Origin: Peptoniphilaceae bacterium AM52-5BH
GTDB lineage: Bacteria > Bacillota > Clostridia > Tissierellales > Peptoniphilaceae
Assembly (NCBI GenBank): GCA_027669155.1
Contig: JAQEDR010000001.1
Span: 1 to 64,000 of the forward strand
Length of the DNA: 64,000 nucleotides
Direction of reading: 5' to 3'
In this document: positions 16,874 through 26,170 of the stretch, piece after piece
Numbering within the stretch: position 1 is the first letter of the stretch
Layout of the letters: every line of letters starts with the position of its first letter
Notes under the pieces: model-generated
What the model was told of the DNA's origin: nothing
What the model saw: only the letters and a program-made list of their open reading frames with translations
The model's database searches: none
Position numbers and translations under genes: made by a program

Positions 16874-19033
16874 ATGAAGATTAAAGGCGTAGTTACCAAC
16901 ATTATATTTAGAAACGACGAGAATGGATACACAATTATGGCTGTAGACACGGCGGATTCTGATATAACATGTGTTGGGACTATGCCTTTTTTTAATGAAG
17001 GCGATAATGTTGAGATGGAAGGAGATATAGTCTATCACGACAAATATGGTGAGCAATTCAAAATTTCTACTATAAAACTTGTAAAGCCTTCTTCTAAGGA
17101 GGCTGTCGTAAAATTCTTATCTTCGGGAAATCTTAAGGGAATCGGAAAAAAAACTGCCCGTGCTATTTTTGATGTTTTCGGCAAGGATTCAGTCGACATA
17201 GTATATAACGATCCCGATAAGCTACTAAAGGTAGACGGAATTGGCAAGAAGAAGCTTGAAGATATTAAGCTTTCCGCAGAAGATACGAGAGATTCGAGGA
17301 GAACTATCGAATACCTCCAAGGACTAAATTTATCCTATAATCTGTCGATGAAGATTTATAAAAAGTACGGAGAATCTACAGTCGATGTGGTAAAGGCTAA
17401 CCCTTATAAGCTTATAGAAGATATAAGAGGTGTGGGATTTACTATGGCTGATAATATAGCCTTCAATATGCAGATGGATCTTACTTCTAAATTTAGAATA
17501 TCTGCAGGAGTCTACTACATATTAAACACCGAGGCGGAATTCAATGGTCATACCTGCCTTAAATACGATAGCTTGTCCAAGAAATCTGCCAATCTTTTAA
17601 AGCTTGAAGAAGGAAGAATAAAAGAAGTAATAAATGATGACATTATTTCGGGGAAATTGGTATTAGTTGAAATTGAAGGTGTCAATTATATATATAGTTC
17701 TAATCTTCTTAAGGCTGAAAAATCAGTCGCCATGGCTATAGCAAGTAAGATTAATGAAAAATATAACTTTGATATCAAAATAGACTATGATCTTTCAGTA
17801 TTCTCTGATGAGCAAAAATTAGCTATAGAAAAAGCATTTAAATCTATGGCTCTTGTTATAACTGGTGGTCCTGGTACAGGAAAGACTACAATAATAAATG
17901 CGATTTGTAAGATCTTATCGAAAAATGGCCTCTCCTATGCGTTGACTGCACCGACTGGAAGAGCAGCAAAGAGGATTAAGGAATCCACTGGAGAAGATGC
18001 CTACACTATCCATAGACTTTTAGGAATAAGACCTGACGAAGTTGTGGCTGAGTTTAACGAAGAAAATCCTATAGACAAGGATTATATTATAGTTGATGAG
18101 ACCAGTATGGTTGATATATTCCTTATGAAAAACTTAATGGCAGCCATTGGCGAGAAGACAGCAATTATTTTAGTTGGAGATAGTGATCAGCTTCCTTCAG
18201 TAGGACCAGGCAATGTTTTGAAGGATATTTTAGATACGAGTATCGAGTCTGTTAGACTTAAGAAAATATTTAGGCAGGCAGGTGAGTCCAATATTATTGT
18301 CAATGCCCACAGGATAAATGAAGGAAAATATCCTATCTTAAATGAGAAAGACAAGGACTTCTTCTTTATCGATACAAATACTTCAGACTTTCTTCCTGTT
18401 TTGTTATCCTTAGTTAAAGAAAGACTTCCCAAATATTATAATTTCGATCCCATTAAGGACATACAAATCCTATCCCCATCCAAGAAGACCGATTGGGGAG
18501 TGGTAAATATCAATGATAATATCCAGGAATCTATTAATAAAGATAAAACAGTCCTAAAAATCAACAATAGAATTTTCAAATTAAATGACAAGGTTATGCA
18601 AGTTAGAAACAACTATGATCTTAGGGCGATTAATCATGGAGAGGACTACGACGAAGGAGTCTATAATGGCGATATAGGCATTATTGAAGAAATTGATAAA
18701 ATCGATGAGAGCCTCGATGTGAGATTTGATGACGGAAGATTAATCAGATACAAGAAAGAGGATATAAAAGATTTGGACCTTTCCTATGCTATTACAATCC
18801 ATAAGTCTCAAGGATCGGAATTTCCATGCGTAATCATTCCTATGATGCAGGTGGCTCCTATGCTTCTTACGAGAAATCTCCTTTATACAGGAGTGACAAG
18901 GGCTAAGAAAATCGTAATACTTTTAGGAAATAAGAAGATCCTAAAGACTATGGTTGATAATAATAGATCTAATAGTAGATTTACTAATCTTTCTTACTGG
19001 ATAGGAGAAATGGAGAAGGTAATAGATGATTGA
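16874..19033 (+). CDS. recD2: ATP-dependent DNA helicase RecD2
   Basis: 719 residues, close to RecD2 proteins of Gram-positives (about 730-800). An N-terminal OB-like domain (GVVTNIIFRNDENGYTI) and helix-hairpin-helix segments (LKGIGKKTARAIFDVFG, VDGIGKKKLEDI, IRGVGFTMAD) precede the SF1 core. Walker A is TGGPGTGKTT near residues 330-338, Walker B is IIVDETSMVD, then LVGDSDQLPSVGPG, and the C-terminal motif is SYAITIHKSQGSEFP. It is a 5'-3' helicase used in repair when RecBC is absent. It overlaps the next gene by eight bases. Confidence 0.95.
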   Translation: MKIKGVVTNIIFRNDENGYTIMAVDTADSDITCVGTMPFFNEGDNVEMEGDIVYHDKYGEQFKISTIKLVKPSSKEAVVKFLSSGNLKGIGKKTARAIFDVFGKDSVDIVYNDPDKLLKVDGIGKKKLEDIKLSAEDTRDSRRTIEYLQGLNLSYNLSMKIYKKYGESTVDVVKANPYKLIEDIRGVGFTMADNIAFNMQMDLTSKFRISAGVYYILNTEAEFNGHTCLKYDSLSKKSANLLKLEEGRIKEVINDDIISGKLVLVEIEGVNYIYSSNLLKAEKSVAMAIASKINEKYNFDIKIDYDLSVFSDEQKLAIEKAFKSMALVITGGPGTGKTTIINAICKILSKNGLSYALTAPTGRAAKRIKESTGEDAYTIHRLLGIRPDEVVAEFNEENPIDKDYIIVDETSMVDIFLMKNLMAAIGEKTAIILVGDSDQLPSVGPGNVLKDILDTSIESVRLKKIFRQAGESNIIVNAHRINEGKYPILNEKDKDFFFIDTNTSDFLPVLLSLVKERLPKYYNFDPIKDIQILSPSKKTDWGVVNINDNIQESINKDKTVLKINNRIFKLNDKVMQVRNNYDLRAINHGEDYDEGVYNGDIGIIEEIDKIDESLDVRFDDGRLIRYKKEDIKDLDLSYAITIHKSQGSEFPCVIIPMMQVAPMLLTRNLLYTGVTRAKKIVILLGNKKILKTMVDNNRSNSRFTNLSYWIGEMEKVIDD

Positions 19034-19652
19034 TTTTTTGTTTTTGGATGTAGGTATTTGCTATTCTTGTAAGAAAGAAGAGATTTATAAATACCATTTA
19101 TGCCAAAAATGCCTTGATAAATTGGATTATATAGGAAATGGCTTTAAACTTTCTGATAATATATGCTACAGTCTGTACTTTTATAATGACTTTATGAAAA
19201 AGTTGATAGCGGATTATAAGTTCAATAGAAATACTTGTCTGAAAGATGTATTTTCTGATATGCTATATAGCTTTTTAGTAGATAATGATTTAACTGATTT
19301 TGACTACATCTTAGCTTCTCCTTCATCTAGGAAGACTGTTAACAAGAGGGGATTTGACCATATAAAGCTCATTGTAGATAGCTTTTCAGATAAGCTTGAA
19401 ATTAGCGGGTTAGATGAGTTTAAGAAGGTTAAAAGTACCAAGTCCCAGCACACTCTCAATAGATTTGAGAGAAATGAGAATCTAAAAGGAGCTTTTAGCT
19501 TAGATAAGGATATATATGGATCTAGGATTTTATTAATAGATGATTTGATAACTACAGGAAATACAGCTCTAGAGATTATAAAAGAACTGAAAAAAATGGG
19601 AGCAAGTGAGGTTGTAACCCTTGCTATTTGTTCAGAAAGAAGCGTAAATTAA
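19026..19652 (+). CDS. ComF-family phosphoribosyltransferase-like protein
   Basis: 208 residues. An N-terminal zinc-finger (CYSCKKEE and CQKCLDKL) leads to a PRTase domain with the PRPP loop ILLIDDLITTGNTALE and the family segment RGFDHIKLIV. This is the ComFC/GntX layout. ComFC is required for DNA uptake in competent bacteria, probably in processing the incoming strand, but its reaction is unproven and orphan copies like this one are common. It starts inside the recD2 C-terminus, so translational coupling is likely. No other competence gene is in the window. Confidence 0.85.
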   Translation: MIDFLFLDVGICYSCKKEEIYKYHLCQKCLDKLDYIGNGFKLSDNICYSLYFYNDFMKKLIADYKFNRNTCLKDVFSDMLYSFLVDNDLTDFDYILASPSSRKTVNKRGFDHIKLIVDSFSDKLEISGLDEFKKVKSTKSQHTLNRFERNENLKGAFSLDKDIYGSRILLIDDLITTGNTALEIIKELKKMGASEVVTLAICSERSVN

Positions 19653-19702
19653 AAGAGATGATATAAAGCCTCCATTAGGGAGAATGCTTATATCATCTCT
19701 TT
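19652..19702. terminator. Bidirectional terminator between comF-like gene and rodA
   Basis: A perfect 15-bp stem (19652-19666 with 19688-19702) and a 21-base loop, with A-run on the left and T-run on the right, between two convergent genes. Confidence 0.92.
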
Positions 19703-19705
19703 TTA

Positions 19706-20872
19706 TTATTTTCTTTTAGATGGTCTAACCATGCTTACGTCTAAGAGGTTAATTGCTTCGTCGTCGATTATTCCGTCATCGTATTGTTTCTTCTGCATAG
19801 ATGCTGAAAGCGCAAGGCCAATATTAATCAAACTGATAAGCTGGAAGGTTCCACCATACGAGAAAAATGGAAGAGGAATTCCGGTTACTGGCATAAGACC
19901 TATTGTCATTGATATATTTTCAAAGATATGGATAAATAAAAGTCCAGCAATTCCTGTAAGCATGATTGTAATAAAGGTATTTCTTGAACTCTTTGCGATT
20001 ATTACAAGTCTCATAATCACTATTGCAAAAAGAGCTATAACAATAATTGCTCCCAAAAATCCTAGCTCTTCGGCAAGGACTGAGAAGATAAAGTCAGTTT
20101 CTTTTTCAGGAATATATCCATATTGAGATTGAGTTCCCTTTAGATATCCACGGCCAGTAAGCATACCTGAACCTATAGCTATAAGACCTTGTTGTTGTTG
20201 CCAGTTACTCCCTGAAGTATCCCTTGATGGATCGAGGAAATTTTCGATTCTATCAAGCCTATATCCAGAAAGATTGGTCAAGACAAAAAATCCAACGATC
20301 GCCGCAATACCAGCAAAAATCCCAATCCATTTCCAAGAAATCCCTGCTATAAAGATCATAGCAGAGACAAAAAATACATAAACCATAGCTGTACCAAAGT
20401 CAGGCTGCAAGAGTATAAGACCTATTGGGAGGCCTGCCATGGCAATAACCTTTAATAGGGTTAGCTTGTCATTTATATCGAACTTATGCTTGTCTAGAAA
20501 AGCAGCAAGGGAGAAGATTATTCCCACCTTGGCAATCTCTGAGGGTTGGAAGGAAAATGATCCAATATATACCCAAGATTTTGCTCCCCATTCATCAAGA
20601 CCTCGACCAAACACCAAGGTCAACAGCAAGAGGGCAATCATTACCCCATAGACTCCTAGATATGATCTTTTTATAAAATCCAAGTCAATGGTACATAGGA
20701 CTAAAATTATTATAAATCCTAATATAGTAGCAAAAAGTTGCGTCAATATGGGTTTGATATTGCCACCATAGGCCGAATATAAAACGACTAGACCAATTAC
20801 GCTTAAGGCAATGGTAGCAAACAGAAGCATAAGGTCAAGCTCTTTCAAATCTTTTTTCTTTAAATTAAACAT
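19706..20872 (-). CDS. rodA: Rod shape-determining protein RodA / FtsW-SEDS family
   Basis: 388 residues with about ten membrane segments. SEDS motifs are clear: GAKSWVYIGSFSFQPSEIAKV, LLQPDFGTAMVY, GSGMLTGRGYLKGTQSQYGYIPEKETDFIFSVLAEE, and MPVTGIPLPFFSYGGT. These proteins are peptidoglycan glycosyltransferases partnered with a class B PBP. The KGTQSQ segment and lack of division genes nearby favour RodA over FtsW, although coccoid relatives blur that distinction. Transcription runs against its neighbours from its own promoter; TGGAG lies upstream of the ATG. Confidence 0.9.
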   Translation of the reverse strand: MFNLKKKDLKELDLMLLFATIALSVIGLVVLYSAYGGNIKPILTQLFATILGFIIILVLCTIDLDFIKRSYLGVYGVMIALLLLTLVFGRGLDEWGAKSWVYIGSFSFQPSEIAKVGIIFSLAAFLDKHKFDINDKLTLLKVIAMAGLPIGLILLQPDFGTAMVYVFFVSAMIFIAGISWKWIGIFAGIAAIVGFFVLTNLSGYRLDRIENFLDPSRDTSGSNWQQQQGLIAIGSGMLTGRGYLKGTQSQYGYIPEKETDFIFSVLAEELGFLGAIIVIALFAIVIMRLVIIAKSSRNTFITIMLTGIAGLLFIHIFENISMTIGLMPVTGIPLPFFSYGGTFQLISLINIGLALSASMQKKQYDDGIIDDEAINLLDVSMVRPSKRK

Positions 20873-20895
20873 CTAATCACTCCAATTCTCCATTT

Positions 20896-20924
20896 ATTAT
20901 ATAACATGAGTCTGTCTTTATCAA
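20896..20924 (-). promoter_or_regulatory. Promoter of rodA
   Basis: On the minus strand TTGATA and TATAAT are spaced by 17 bases, about 24 bases upstream of the rodA ATG. Confidence 0.65.
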
Positions 20925-20973
20925 TCAAATGTTATTTATTAGTCGAAGAGTATAATAAACTTGAGGTGATAGT

Positions 20974-21615
20974 ATTTTAGATTCTAAAGAAATTAAAGAG
21001 CTTTTGGAAATTCTCGATAGAATGTATCCTGATGTTGATTATTCTATGCTAAATTTCACGACTCCTTTTGAACTATTAATAGCGACTATACTTTCGGCTC
21101 AGTCGACTGATGTAAGGGTCAATAAGGTCACAAGCGTGATGTTTAAAGAAATGAATACAGCAGAAGAATTTGCTAAAGCTGATGTTAAGACAATTGAAGA
21201 TTATATAAGAACAGTTGGGATATATAAAAATAAGGCTAAAAATATTTCTGCTACAAGTAAGATCCTCTGTAGTGATTATAATGGCGAAGTACCTAAAGAT
21301 ATAAAAGAGCTTATGAAGCTTCCAGGTGTTGGGAGAAAGACCGCAAATGTAGTGGTATCCAATGCCTTTAATATACCAGCCATTGCTGTAGACACTCATG
21401 TGTTTAGGGTATCTAATAGACTTGGACTTGCCCACGCTAAAAACGTAGAAAAGACCGAAAAACAGTTGATGGAAAATATTCCCAAAGAAAGATGGAGAAA
21501 GACCCACCATCAATTAATAACTCATGGTAGGGCCCTTTGTAAGGCAAGAGGCCCAATTTGTGAAGAATGTGACTTAAATGTAGTCTGCGAATTTTATAGG
21601 AGAGATCATGATTAG
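20974..21615 (+). CDS. nth: Endonuclease III (probable AUU start)
   Basis: About 213 residues from 20974, the usual size. It is a DNA glycosylase/AP lyase for oxidised pyrimidines. The HhH-GPD core is visible with IATILSAQSTD, LPGVGRKTANVVVSNAF (catalytic Lys in the hairpin) and AVDTHVFRVSNRLGL (catalytic Asp). Four cysteines with C-x6-C-x2-C-x5-C spacing at the end form the [4Fe-4S] loop. No ATG fits the start. GAGGTGAT at 20963-20970 sits correctly for an ATT codon at 20974 and gives the N-terminal helix expected (ILDSKEIKELLEIL). A TTG at 21004 would cut ten residues and has only a weak ribosome site. It overlaps the next gene by eight bases. Confidence 0.9.
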   Translation: MLDSKEIKELLEILDRMYPDVDYSMLNFTTPFELLIATILSAQSTDVRVNKVTSVMFKEMNTAEEFAKADVKTIEDYIRTVGIYKNKAKNISATSKILCSDYNGEVPKDIKELMKLPGVGRKTANVVVSNAFNIPAIAVDTHVFRVSNRLGLAHAKNVEKTEKQLMENIPKERWRKTHHQLITHGRALCKARGPICEECDLNVVCEFYRRDHD

Positions 21616-22441
21616 AATATTTGCCCTAGATATGGATGGAACACTTTTAGATTCTAATTCGAAACTTTCTGAGGATAATATCAAATCCCTAAGAGATTTA
21701 GAAAGCACGGGTGTTAGAGTAGTCCTTGCTAGTGGTAGAGTCTTTAAGTCAGTCTTATATTTTGCAAGTAAAATTAGCACCAATCCTTGTGTAATCGCAA
21801 ACAATGGAGCTATTCTAGGATCTGATTATGATAATTTGTTCTTTGAAAAGCCCCTGGAAGATTCGGACTTAGATAGGCTTCACAACTTAGCCATAGAAAA
21901 TGACTTGGATTTTCATTTTTACGATTTAGACACTTACTATTCAAATAAATTGAAAATAGAAAAACTCGACCATCTTCGAAAGGACAAGGGTGATGAATAT
22001 ACTACAAATATATTGATTTCGGATGATCCTTTAAGAGAGCTAAGGGCAAAAAATCACAAGGCTTACAAGTTTCAAATTAACAAGACGAATGAACATGGTC
22101 TTGGAAGTGAGGGAATTAGTAAGCTAGTTAGAAATGAATTTTCAGATAGGCTTTATATGACTTCATCTTTTGGTGGAGTTCTTGAATTGATGAGTAAGGG
22201 CGTATCCAAGTTTGATACTCTTCTAACTCTAGCAGAAAAAATGGGATTTACTAGGGAAAATATAGCTGCAATAGGTGATGGTCTCAATGATTTGGAAATG
22301 ACCCAAGGAAGCAAGCTTTCTCTTGCTATGGGAAATGCAAGAGAAGAACTTAAGGAAATTGCAAGCCATGTTGTTTCAGATAATAACTCTGGTGGAATAA
22401 GAGAAGCTTGTGAAATAATAAAGGAATATAACCGTGTTTAA
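21608..22441 (+). CDS. Cof-type HAD superfamily phosphatase
   Basis: 277 residues. HAD motif I is DMDGTLLDS at the N-terminus, motif II VVLASGR, motif III the Lys in SKFDTLL, and motif IV AAIGDGLNDLEM. A type IIB cap domain lies between motifs II and III. Cof-type enzymes dephosphorylate sugar phosphates, flavin or pyridoxal phosphates; the substrate cannot be predicted. It overlaps nth and trmL by eight bases each, so the four genes nth to trxB look like one operon. Confidence 0.9.
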   Translation: MIRIFALDMDGTLLDSNSKLSEDNIKSLRDLESTGVRVVLASGRVFKSVLYFASKISTNPCVIANNGAILGSDYDNLFFEKPLEDSDLDRLHNLAIENDLDFHFYDLDTYYSNKLKIEKLDHLRKDKGDEYTTNILISDDPLRELRAKNHKAYKFQINKTNEHGLGSEGISKLVRNEFSDRLYMTSSFGGVLELMSKGVSKFDTLLTLAEKMGFTRENIAAIGDGLNDLEMTQGSKLSLAMGNAREELKEIASHVVSDNNSGGIREACEIIKEYNRV

Positions 22442-22892
22442 TATAGTATTAATCTCACCAGAGCATCCTGGAAATGTAGGAAATATAGGAAGAACTTGTG
22501 TCTTAACAGAATCTCGTCTCCATTTGATCAGACCCTTTAAGTTCGATTTTTCTGATAGATTTTTGAAAAGAGCGGGTATAGATTATTGGGAGCATGTTGA
22601 TCTTGTAATACACGATAGTCTAGAAGAATTTATGGACTATGTAAAGGATGAAAGATATTTCTTTATAGAAACAGGAACAAATAAAAAATATACAGATGTA
22701 GACTTCGAAGATGGAGACTTTTTGATATTTGGTAGGGAGAAGGAAGGAATACCAGAGGATTTGCTCAATGAAAATAAGGAAAGAATCCTCACAATCCCTA
22801 TGACAAGAAAGATAGATAGGTCCTTAAATCTTGCTAACTCTGTTAGTATAGTTTTATACGAGGCCTTAAGACAAGATGGATTTAAATTTTAG
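22434..22892 (+). CDS. trmL: tRNA (cytidine(34)-2'-O)-methyltransferase TrmL
   Basis: 152 residues, typical of the small SPOUT methyltransferase TrmL/YibK. It methylates the wobble ribose of tRNA-Leu. SPOUT knot motifs are present: PEHPGNVGNIGRTCVLT at the start, FGREKEGIPEDLL in the middle and IPM-RKIDRSLNLANSVSIVLYEALRQ at the end. It starts within the preceding HAD gene and is followed by trxB after eight bases with an AGGAGG site. Confidence 0.93.
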   Translation: MFNIVLISPEHPGNVGNIGRTCVLTESRLHLIRPFKFDFSDRFLKRAGIDYWEHVDLVIHDSLEEFMDYVKDERYFFIETGTNKKYTDVDFEDGDFLIFGREKEGIPEDLLNENKERILTIPMTRKIDRSLNLANSVSIVLYEALRQDGFKF

Positions 22893-22900
22893 GAGGATAA

Positions 22901-23827
22901 ATGTACGATATAATTATAATTGGAGGAGGTCCAGCAGGACTTACTGCAGGACTTTACGCAGGAAGAAGTAAGCTTAAAACACTTATTATTGAAAAAGCAG
23001 TAGCAGGTGGACAGATTTCTGGAACAGCTTTTGTTGAAAACTACCCAGGCTCAATTGATGAGGCAACAGGCATGGGTCTTTCTGAAAGGATGCTTGAGCA
23101 AGCTGAGGAATTCTGTGACATCAAGTATGAAGATGTTAAGGAAGTAGAACTTGAAGGTAAGGTTAAGAAAATAAAGACTGATGGAGGCGAATACGAGGCC
23201 AAAGTCGTTATAATTTCTTCAGGAGCTACCCACAGAAAACTCGATGTTCCAGGAGAGAAAGAATTAGCCAACAGAGGAGTATCCTACTGTGCTACATGTG
23301 ATGGGCCATTTTATACAGGTCTTGACATATATGTAGTTGGTGGAGGAGATTCTGCCCTAGAAGAAGCAACATACTTAACCAAATTCGGAAAATCTGTAAC
23401 AATAATTCACAGAAGAGACGAATTTAGAGCGAGTGGAGTAGTTGTTGATAAAATCAAGGAAAATCCAAAAATAAAATTAGAACTTGATGCAGTTGTCAAA
23501 GAAATCAAGGGTGATAAGGAAGCAGAGTCACTTATAATAGAAAATACCAAGACTGGAGAAACAAAAGAGTTAAAATCTGATGATAATTCTCCAATTGGGG
23601 TATTTATATTTATAGGATACATTCCACAAACAGAGATATTCGAAGGTAAGATTAAAATGAACCATGGCTATATCCTAACCGATGAGGATATGAAGACTAA
23701 TATCGAAGGTGTATTTGCAGTAGGCGATACAAGAGAAAAGAAGGTTAGACAAATGGTTACAGCAGCTGGAGATGGATGTATTGCAGCTGTCCTTGCTAAT
23801 AGATACCTCGAAGGAAGCAATTGGTAA
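22901..23827 (+). CDS. trxB: Thioredoxin-disulfide reductase
   Basis: 308 residues. It is an FAD enzyme reducing thioredoxin with NADPH. The FAD-binding IIIGGGPAGLTAGLYAGR opens the protein; the redox pair is Cys130 and Cys133 in YCATCDGPFY; the NADPH site is [15 protein letters not shown] with HRRDEFRA; the C-terminal FAD segment is GVFAVGDTREKKVRQMVTAAGDGCIAA. FIFIGYIPQT is also typical. No thioredoxin gene is adjacent. It closes the nth-HAD-trmL-trxB run, upstream of the gap promoter. Confidence 0.97.
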   Translation: MYDIIIIGGGPAGLTAGLYAGRSKLKTLIIEKAVAGGQISGTAFVENYPGSIDEATGMGLSERMLEQAEEFCDIKYEDVKEVELEGKVKKIKTDGGEYEAKVVIISSGATHRKLDVPGEKELANRGVSYCATCDGPFYTGLDIYVVGGGDSALEEATYLTKFGKSVTIIHRRDEFRASGVVVDKIKENPKIKLELDAVVKEIKGDKEAESLIIENTKTGETKELKSDDNSPIGVFIFIGYIPQTEIFEGKIKMNHGYILTDEDMKTNIEGVFAVGDTREKKVRQMVTAAGDGCIAAVLANRYLEGSNW

Positions 23828-23834
23828 AATAATG

Positions 23835-23863
23835 TTGACAAATTTCTAACAAATAAGTAAAGT
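23835..23863 (+). promoter_or_regulatory. Promoter of gap
   Basis: TTGACA (23835-23840) and TAAAGT (23858-23863) with 17-base spacing, 34 bases before the gap ATG. The -35 is perfect and the -10 is weak. No CggR-type operator or regulator gene is seen upstream. Confidence 0.5.
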
Positions 23864-23897
23864 AATATTTGTAGAAAGAATTAATTAGGAGGAAATA

Positions 23898-24905
23898 ATG
23901 GCAACAAAAGTAGCAATTAATGGATTTGGTAGAATCGGACGTCTTACACTAAGAAGAATCGCCGAAGTAGAAGAAAATATCGAAGTTGTAGCAATCAACG
24001 ACCTTATTGACAAAAAAGGTCTTCTATATGCTTTCAAATACGATACTGCACAAGGTAGATTTAACGGAGACGCTGAGCTAACAGAAGACGGATTCAAAAT
24101 CAATGGCAAAGACATCAAAGTATTTGCTGAAAGAAACCCAGAAGATCTTCCATGGGGAGAACTTGGAGTTGATATAGTACTTGAATGTACAGGATTCTTT
24201 ACAGAAAAAGAAAAAGCAGAAGCTCACATCAAAGCAGGAGCTAAGAAAGTACTAATCTCTGCACCAGGTAAGGGTGATCTAAAAACAATCGTATACGGAG
24301 TAAACCACGAAATCCTTGATGGATCTGAAACAGTTGTTTCTGGAGCAAGCTGTACAACAAACTGCTTAGCACCAATGGTTAACGTATTAAAGAATGAATT
24401 CGGATTTGTTTCAGGACAAATGTCTACAATCCACGCATACACAGCTACTCAAGCTATCCAAGACACACCAGCTTCTAAGAAAGACTTAAGAGGTGGTAGA
24501 GCTGCAGCACAAAACACAATTCCAGCATCAACAGGAGCTGCTAAGGCTGTAGGTAAAGTACTTCCAGAAGTAGAAGGAAAAATTGATGGATCAGCTCTAA
24601 GAGTTCCAACAATTACAGGATCAATCACAGAACTTTACTCAGTACTTGAAAAGAAAGTTACTGTAGAAGAAGTAAACGCAGCTATGAAGAAATACTCAAA
24701 TGATGCATTTGCTTACACAGAAGATGACATTGTATCAAGCGATATAGTAGGTTATCCAGCTGGTTCAGTTTTCGATTCTCAACTAACAAAAATTGTTGAA
24801 GGCGCAGACGGAACACAAGTTGTTAAAACTGTTGCTTGGTATGACAACGAAATGGGATACGTTTCTAACCTAGTTAGAACACTTGACTATCTAGCAAATC
24901 TTTAA
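23898..24905 (+). CDS. gap: Glyceraldehyde-3-phosphate dehydrogenase
   Basis: 335 residues. It oxidises glyceraldehyde-3-phosphate to 1,3-bisphosphoglycerate with NAD. The Rossmann start [15 protein letters not shown], the catalytic Cys152 in [13 protein letters not shown], and downstream His in [10 protein letters not shown] are all present, along with [21 protein letters not shown] lies upstream of the ATG. It is first in the gap-pgk-tpiA-eno cluster and is separated from pgk by a hairpin that would allow higher gap expression. Confidence 0.98.
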   Translation: MATKVAINGFGRIGRLTLRRIAEVEENIEVVAINDLIDKKGLLYAFKYDTAQGRFNGDAELTEDGFKINGKDIKVFAERNPEDLPWGELGVDIVLECTGFFTEKEKAEAHIKAGAKKVLISAPGKGDLKTIVYGVNHEILDGSETVVSGASCTTNCLAPMVNVLKNEFGFVSGQMSTIHAYTATQAIQDTPASKKDLRGGRAAAQNTIPASTGAAKAVGKVLPEVEGKIDGSALRVPTITGSITELYSVLEKKVTVEEVNAAMKKYSNDAFAYTEDDIVSSDIVGYPAGSVFDSQLTKIVEGADGTQVVKTVAWYDNEMGYVSNLVRTLDYLANL

Positions 24906-24914
24906 GAGTTAATA

Positions 24915-24943
24915 AAGGCGGGGGATAGCTTCCGCCTTTTTTT
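24915..24943 (+). terminator. Terminator between gap and pgk
   Basis: AAGGCGG pairs with CCGCCTT around a 10-base loop and is followed by TTTTT. As no clear promoter follows before pgk, read-through is likely. Confidence 0.88.
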
Positions 24944-24964
24944 AACGGAAATATGAGGAGTAAT

Positions 24965-26161
24965 ATGAACAAAAAAACTGTAAAAGACTTAGATGTAAAG
25001 GGTAAAAAAGTACTAGTAAGAGTTGATTTCAACGTACCTTTATCAAAAGAAAATAACGAAGAAATTGCTGATGATACAAGAATTAGAGCAGCTCTTCCAA
25101 CAATTGATTACCTACTAGAAAATGACGCTAAGGTAATCCTTATGAGCCACTTGGGCAGACCAAAGGGAGAAGCAAAACCAGAGTTTGCTCTTAAACCGGT
25201 AGCAGATTGGCTAGAAAATCACTACAAAGATAAATTTCATTTCTTCCCAAGCCCAGAAGTTGTAGATGATAAGGTTAAAGAAGAAGTAGCAAATCTTAAA
25301 GATGGTGAAGTTTGCCTAATAGAAAATACAAGATATGTTGCTGGTGAAACTAAAAACGACCCTGAATTTGCTAAAAAACTAGCATCTCTTGCAGACTTAT
25401 ACGTAAATGATGCTTTTGGAACAAGTCACAGAGCACACGCATCTAACGTAGGAGTAGCAAGTATTCTACCTTCAGCAGTAGGTTTCTTAATTGAAAAAGA
25501 AATCGACGTAATGGGTAAGGCACTAGAAGCACCAGAACATCCATTTGTATCAATCCTTGGTGGAGCTAAGGTATCTGATAAGATTGGTGTAATAGAAAAT
25601 CTTATTACAAAAGTTGACACAATCCTAATCGGTGGAGGAATGGCTTATACCTTCCTTAAAGCTCAAGGAAAAGAAATAGGAAAATCTCTTCTCGAAGAAG
25701 ATAAAATGGACCTATCTCTTGAATTAATCAAAAAAGCAGAAGCTAATAATGTAGAAATCTTACTACCAGTAGATGTTGTTATAGCAGATGAAATCAAAGC
25801 GGGCGCTGAAACTGAGGTAGTTGATATTGACTCTATCCCTGAAGATAAGGAAGCCCTAGATATAGGACCAAAAACTGCAGAACTTTTCGCATCAAAGATT
25901 AAAGAAGCTAAGACTGTTGTTTGGAATGGACCAATGGGAGTATTTGAAATAAAAGAATTCGCAGATGGTACAAACAAAGTTGCAGCAGCCCTTGCAGAAT
26001 CAGATGCAATTACAATAGTAGGTGGAGGAGATTCTGCACTTGCAATTGAACTTGCAGGCCTAAAGGATAAGATTACTCACGTATCAACTGGTGGTGGAGC
26101 AAGCTTGGAATTCTTAGAAGGAAAAGATCTACCAGGAATATCATCAATAGAAGATAAGTAA
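24965..26161 (+). CDS. pgk: Phosphoglycerate kinase
   Basis: 398 residues. It makes ATP from 1,3-bisphosphoglycerate. N-terminal substrate motifs [29 protein letters not shown] and the C-terminal nucleotide domain with [24 protein letters not shown] and [11 protein letters not shown], then [13 protein letters not shown], are complete. The start is ATG 24965, five bases after GAGGAG; an upstream ATG in frame has no ribosome site. It is followed by tpiA after nine bases. Confidence 0.98.
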   Translation: MNKKTVKDLDVKGKKVLVRVDFNVPLSKENNEEIADDTRIRAALPTIDYLLENDAKVILMSHLGRPKGEAKPEFALKPVADWLENHYKDKFHFFPSPEVVDDKVKEEVANLKDGEVCLIENTRYVAGETKNDPEFAKKLASLADLYVNDAFGTSHRAHASNVGVASILPSAVGFLIEKEIDVMGKALEAPEHPFVSILGGAKVSDKIGVIENLITKVDTILIGGGMAYTFLKAQGKEIGKSLLEEDKMDLSLELIKKAEANNVEILLPVDVVIADEIKAGAETEVVDIDSIPEDKEALDIGPKTAELFASKIKEAKTVVWNGPMGVFEIKEFADGTNKVAAALAESDAITIVGGGDSALAIELAGLKDKITHVSTGGGASLEFLEGKDLPGISSIEDK

Positions 26162-26170
26162 GGAGATATA

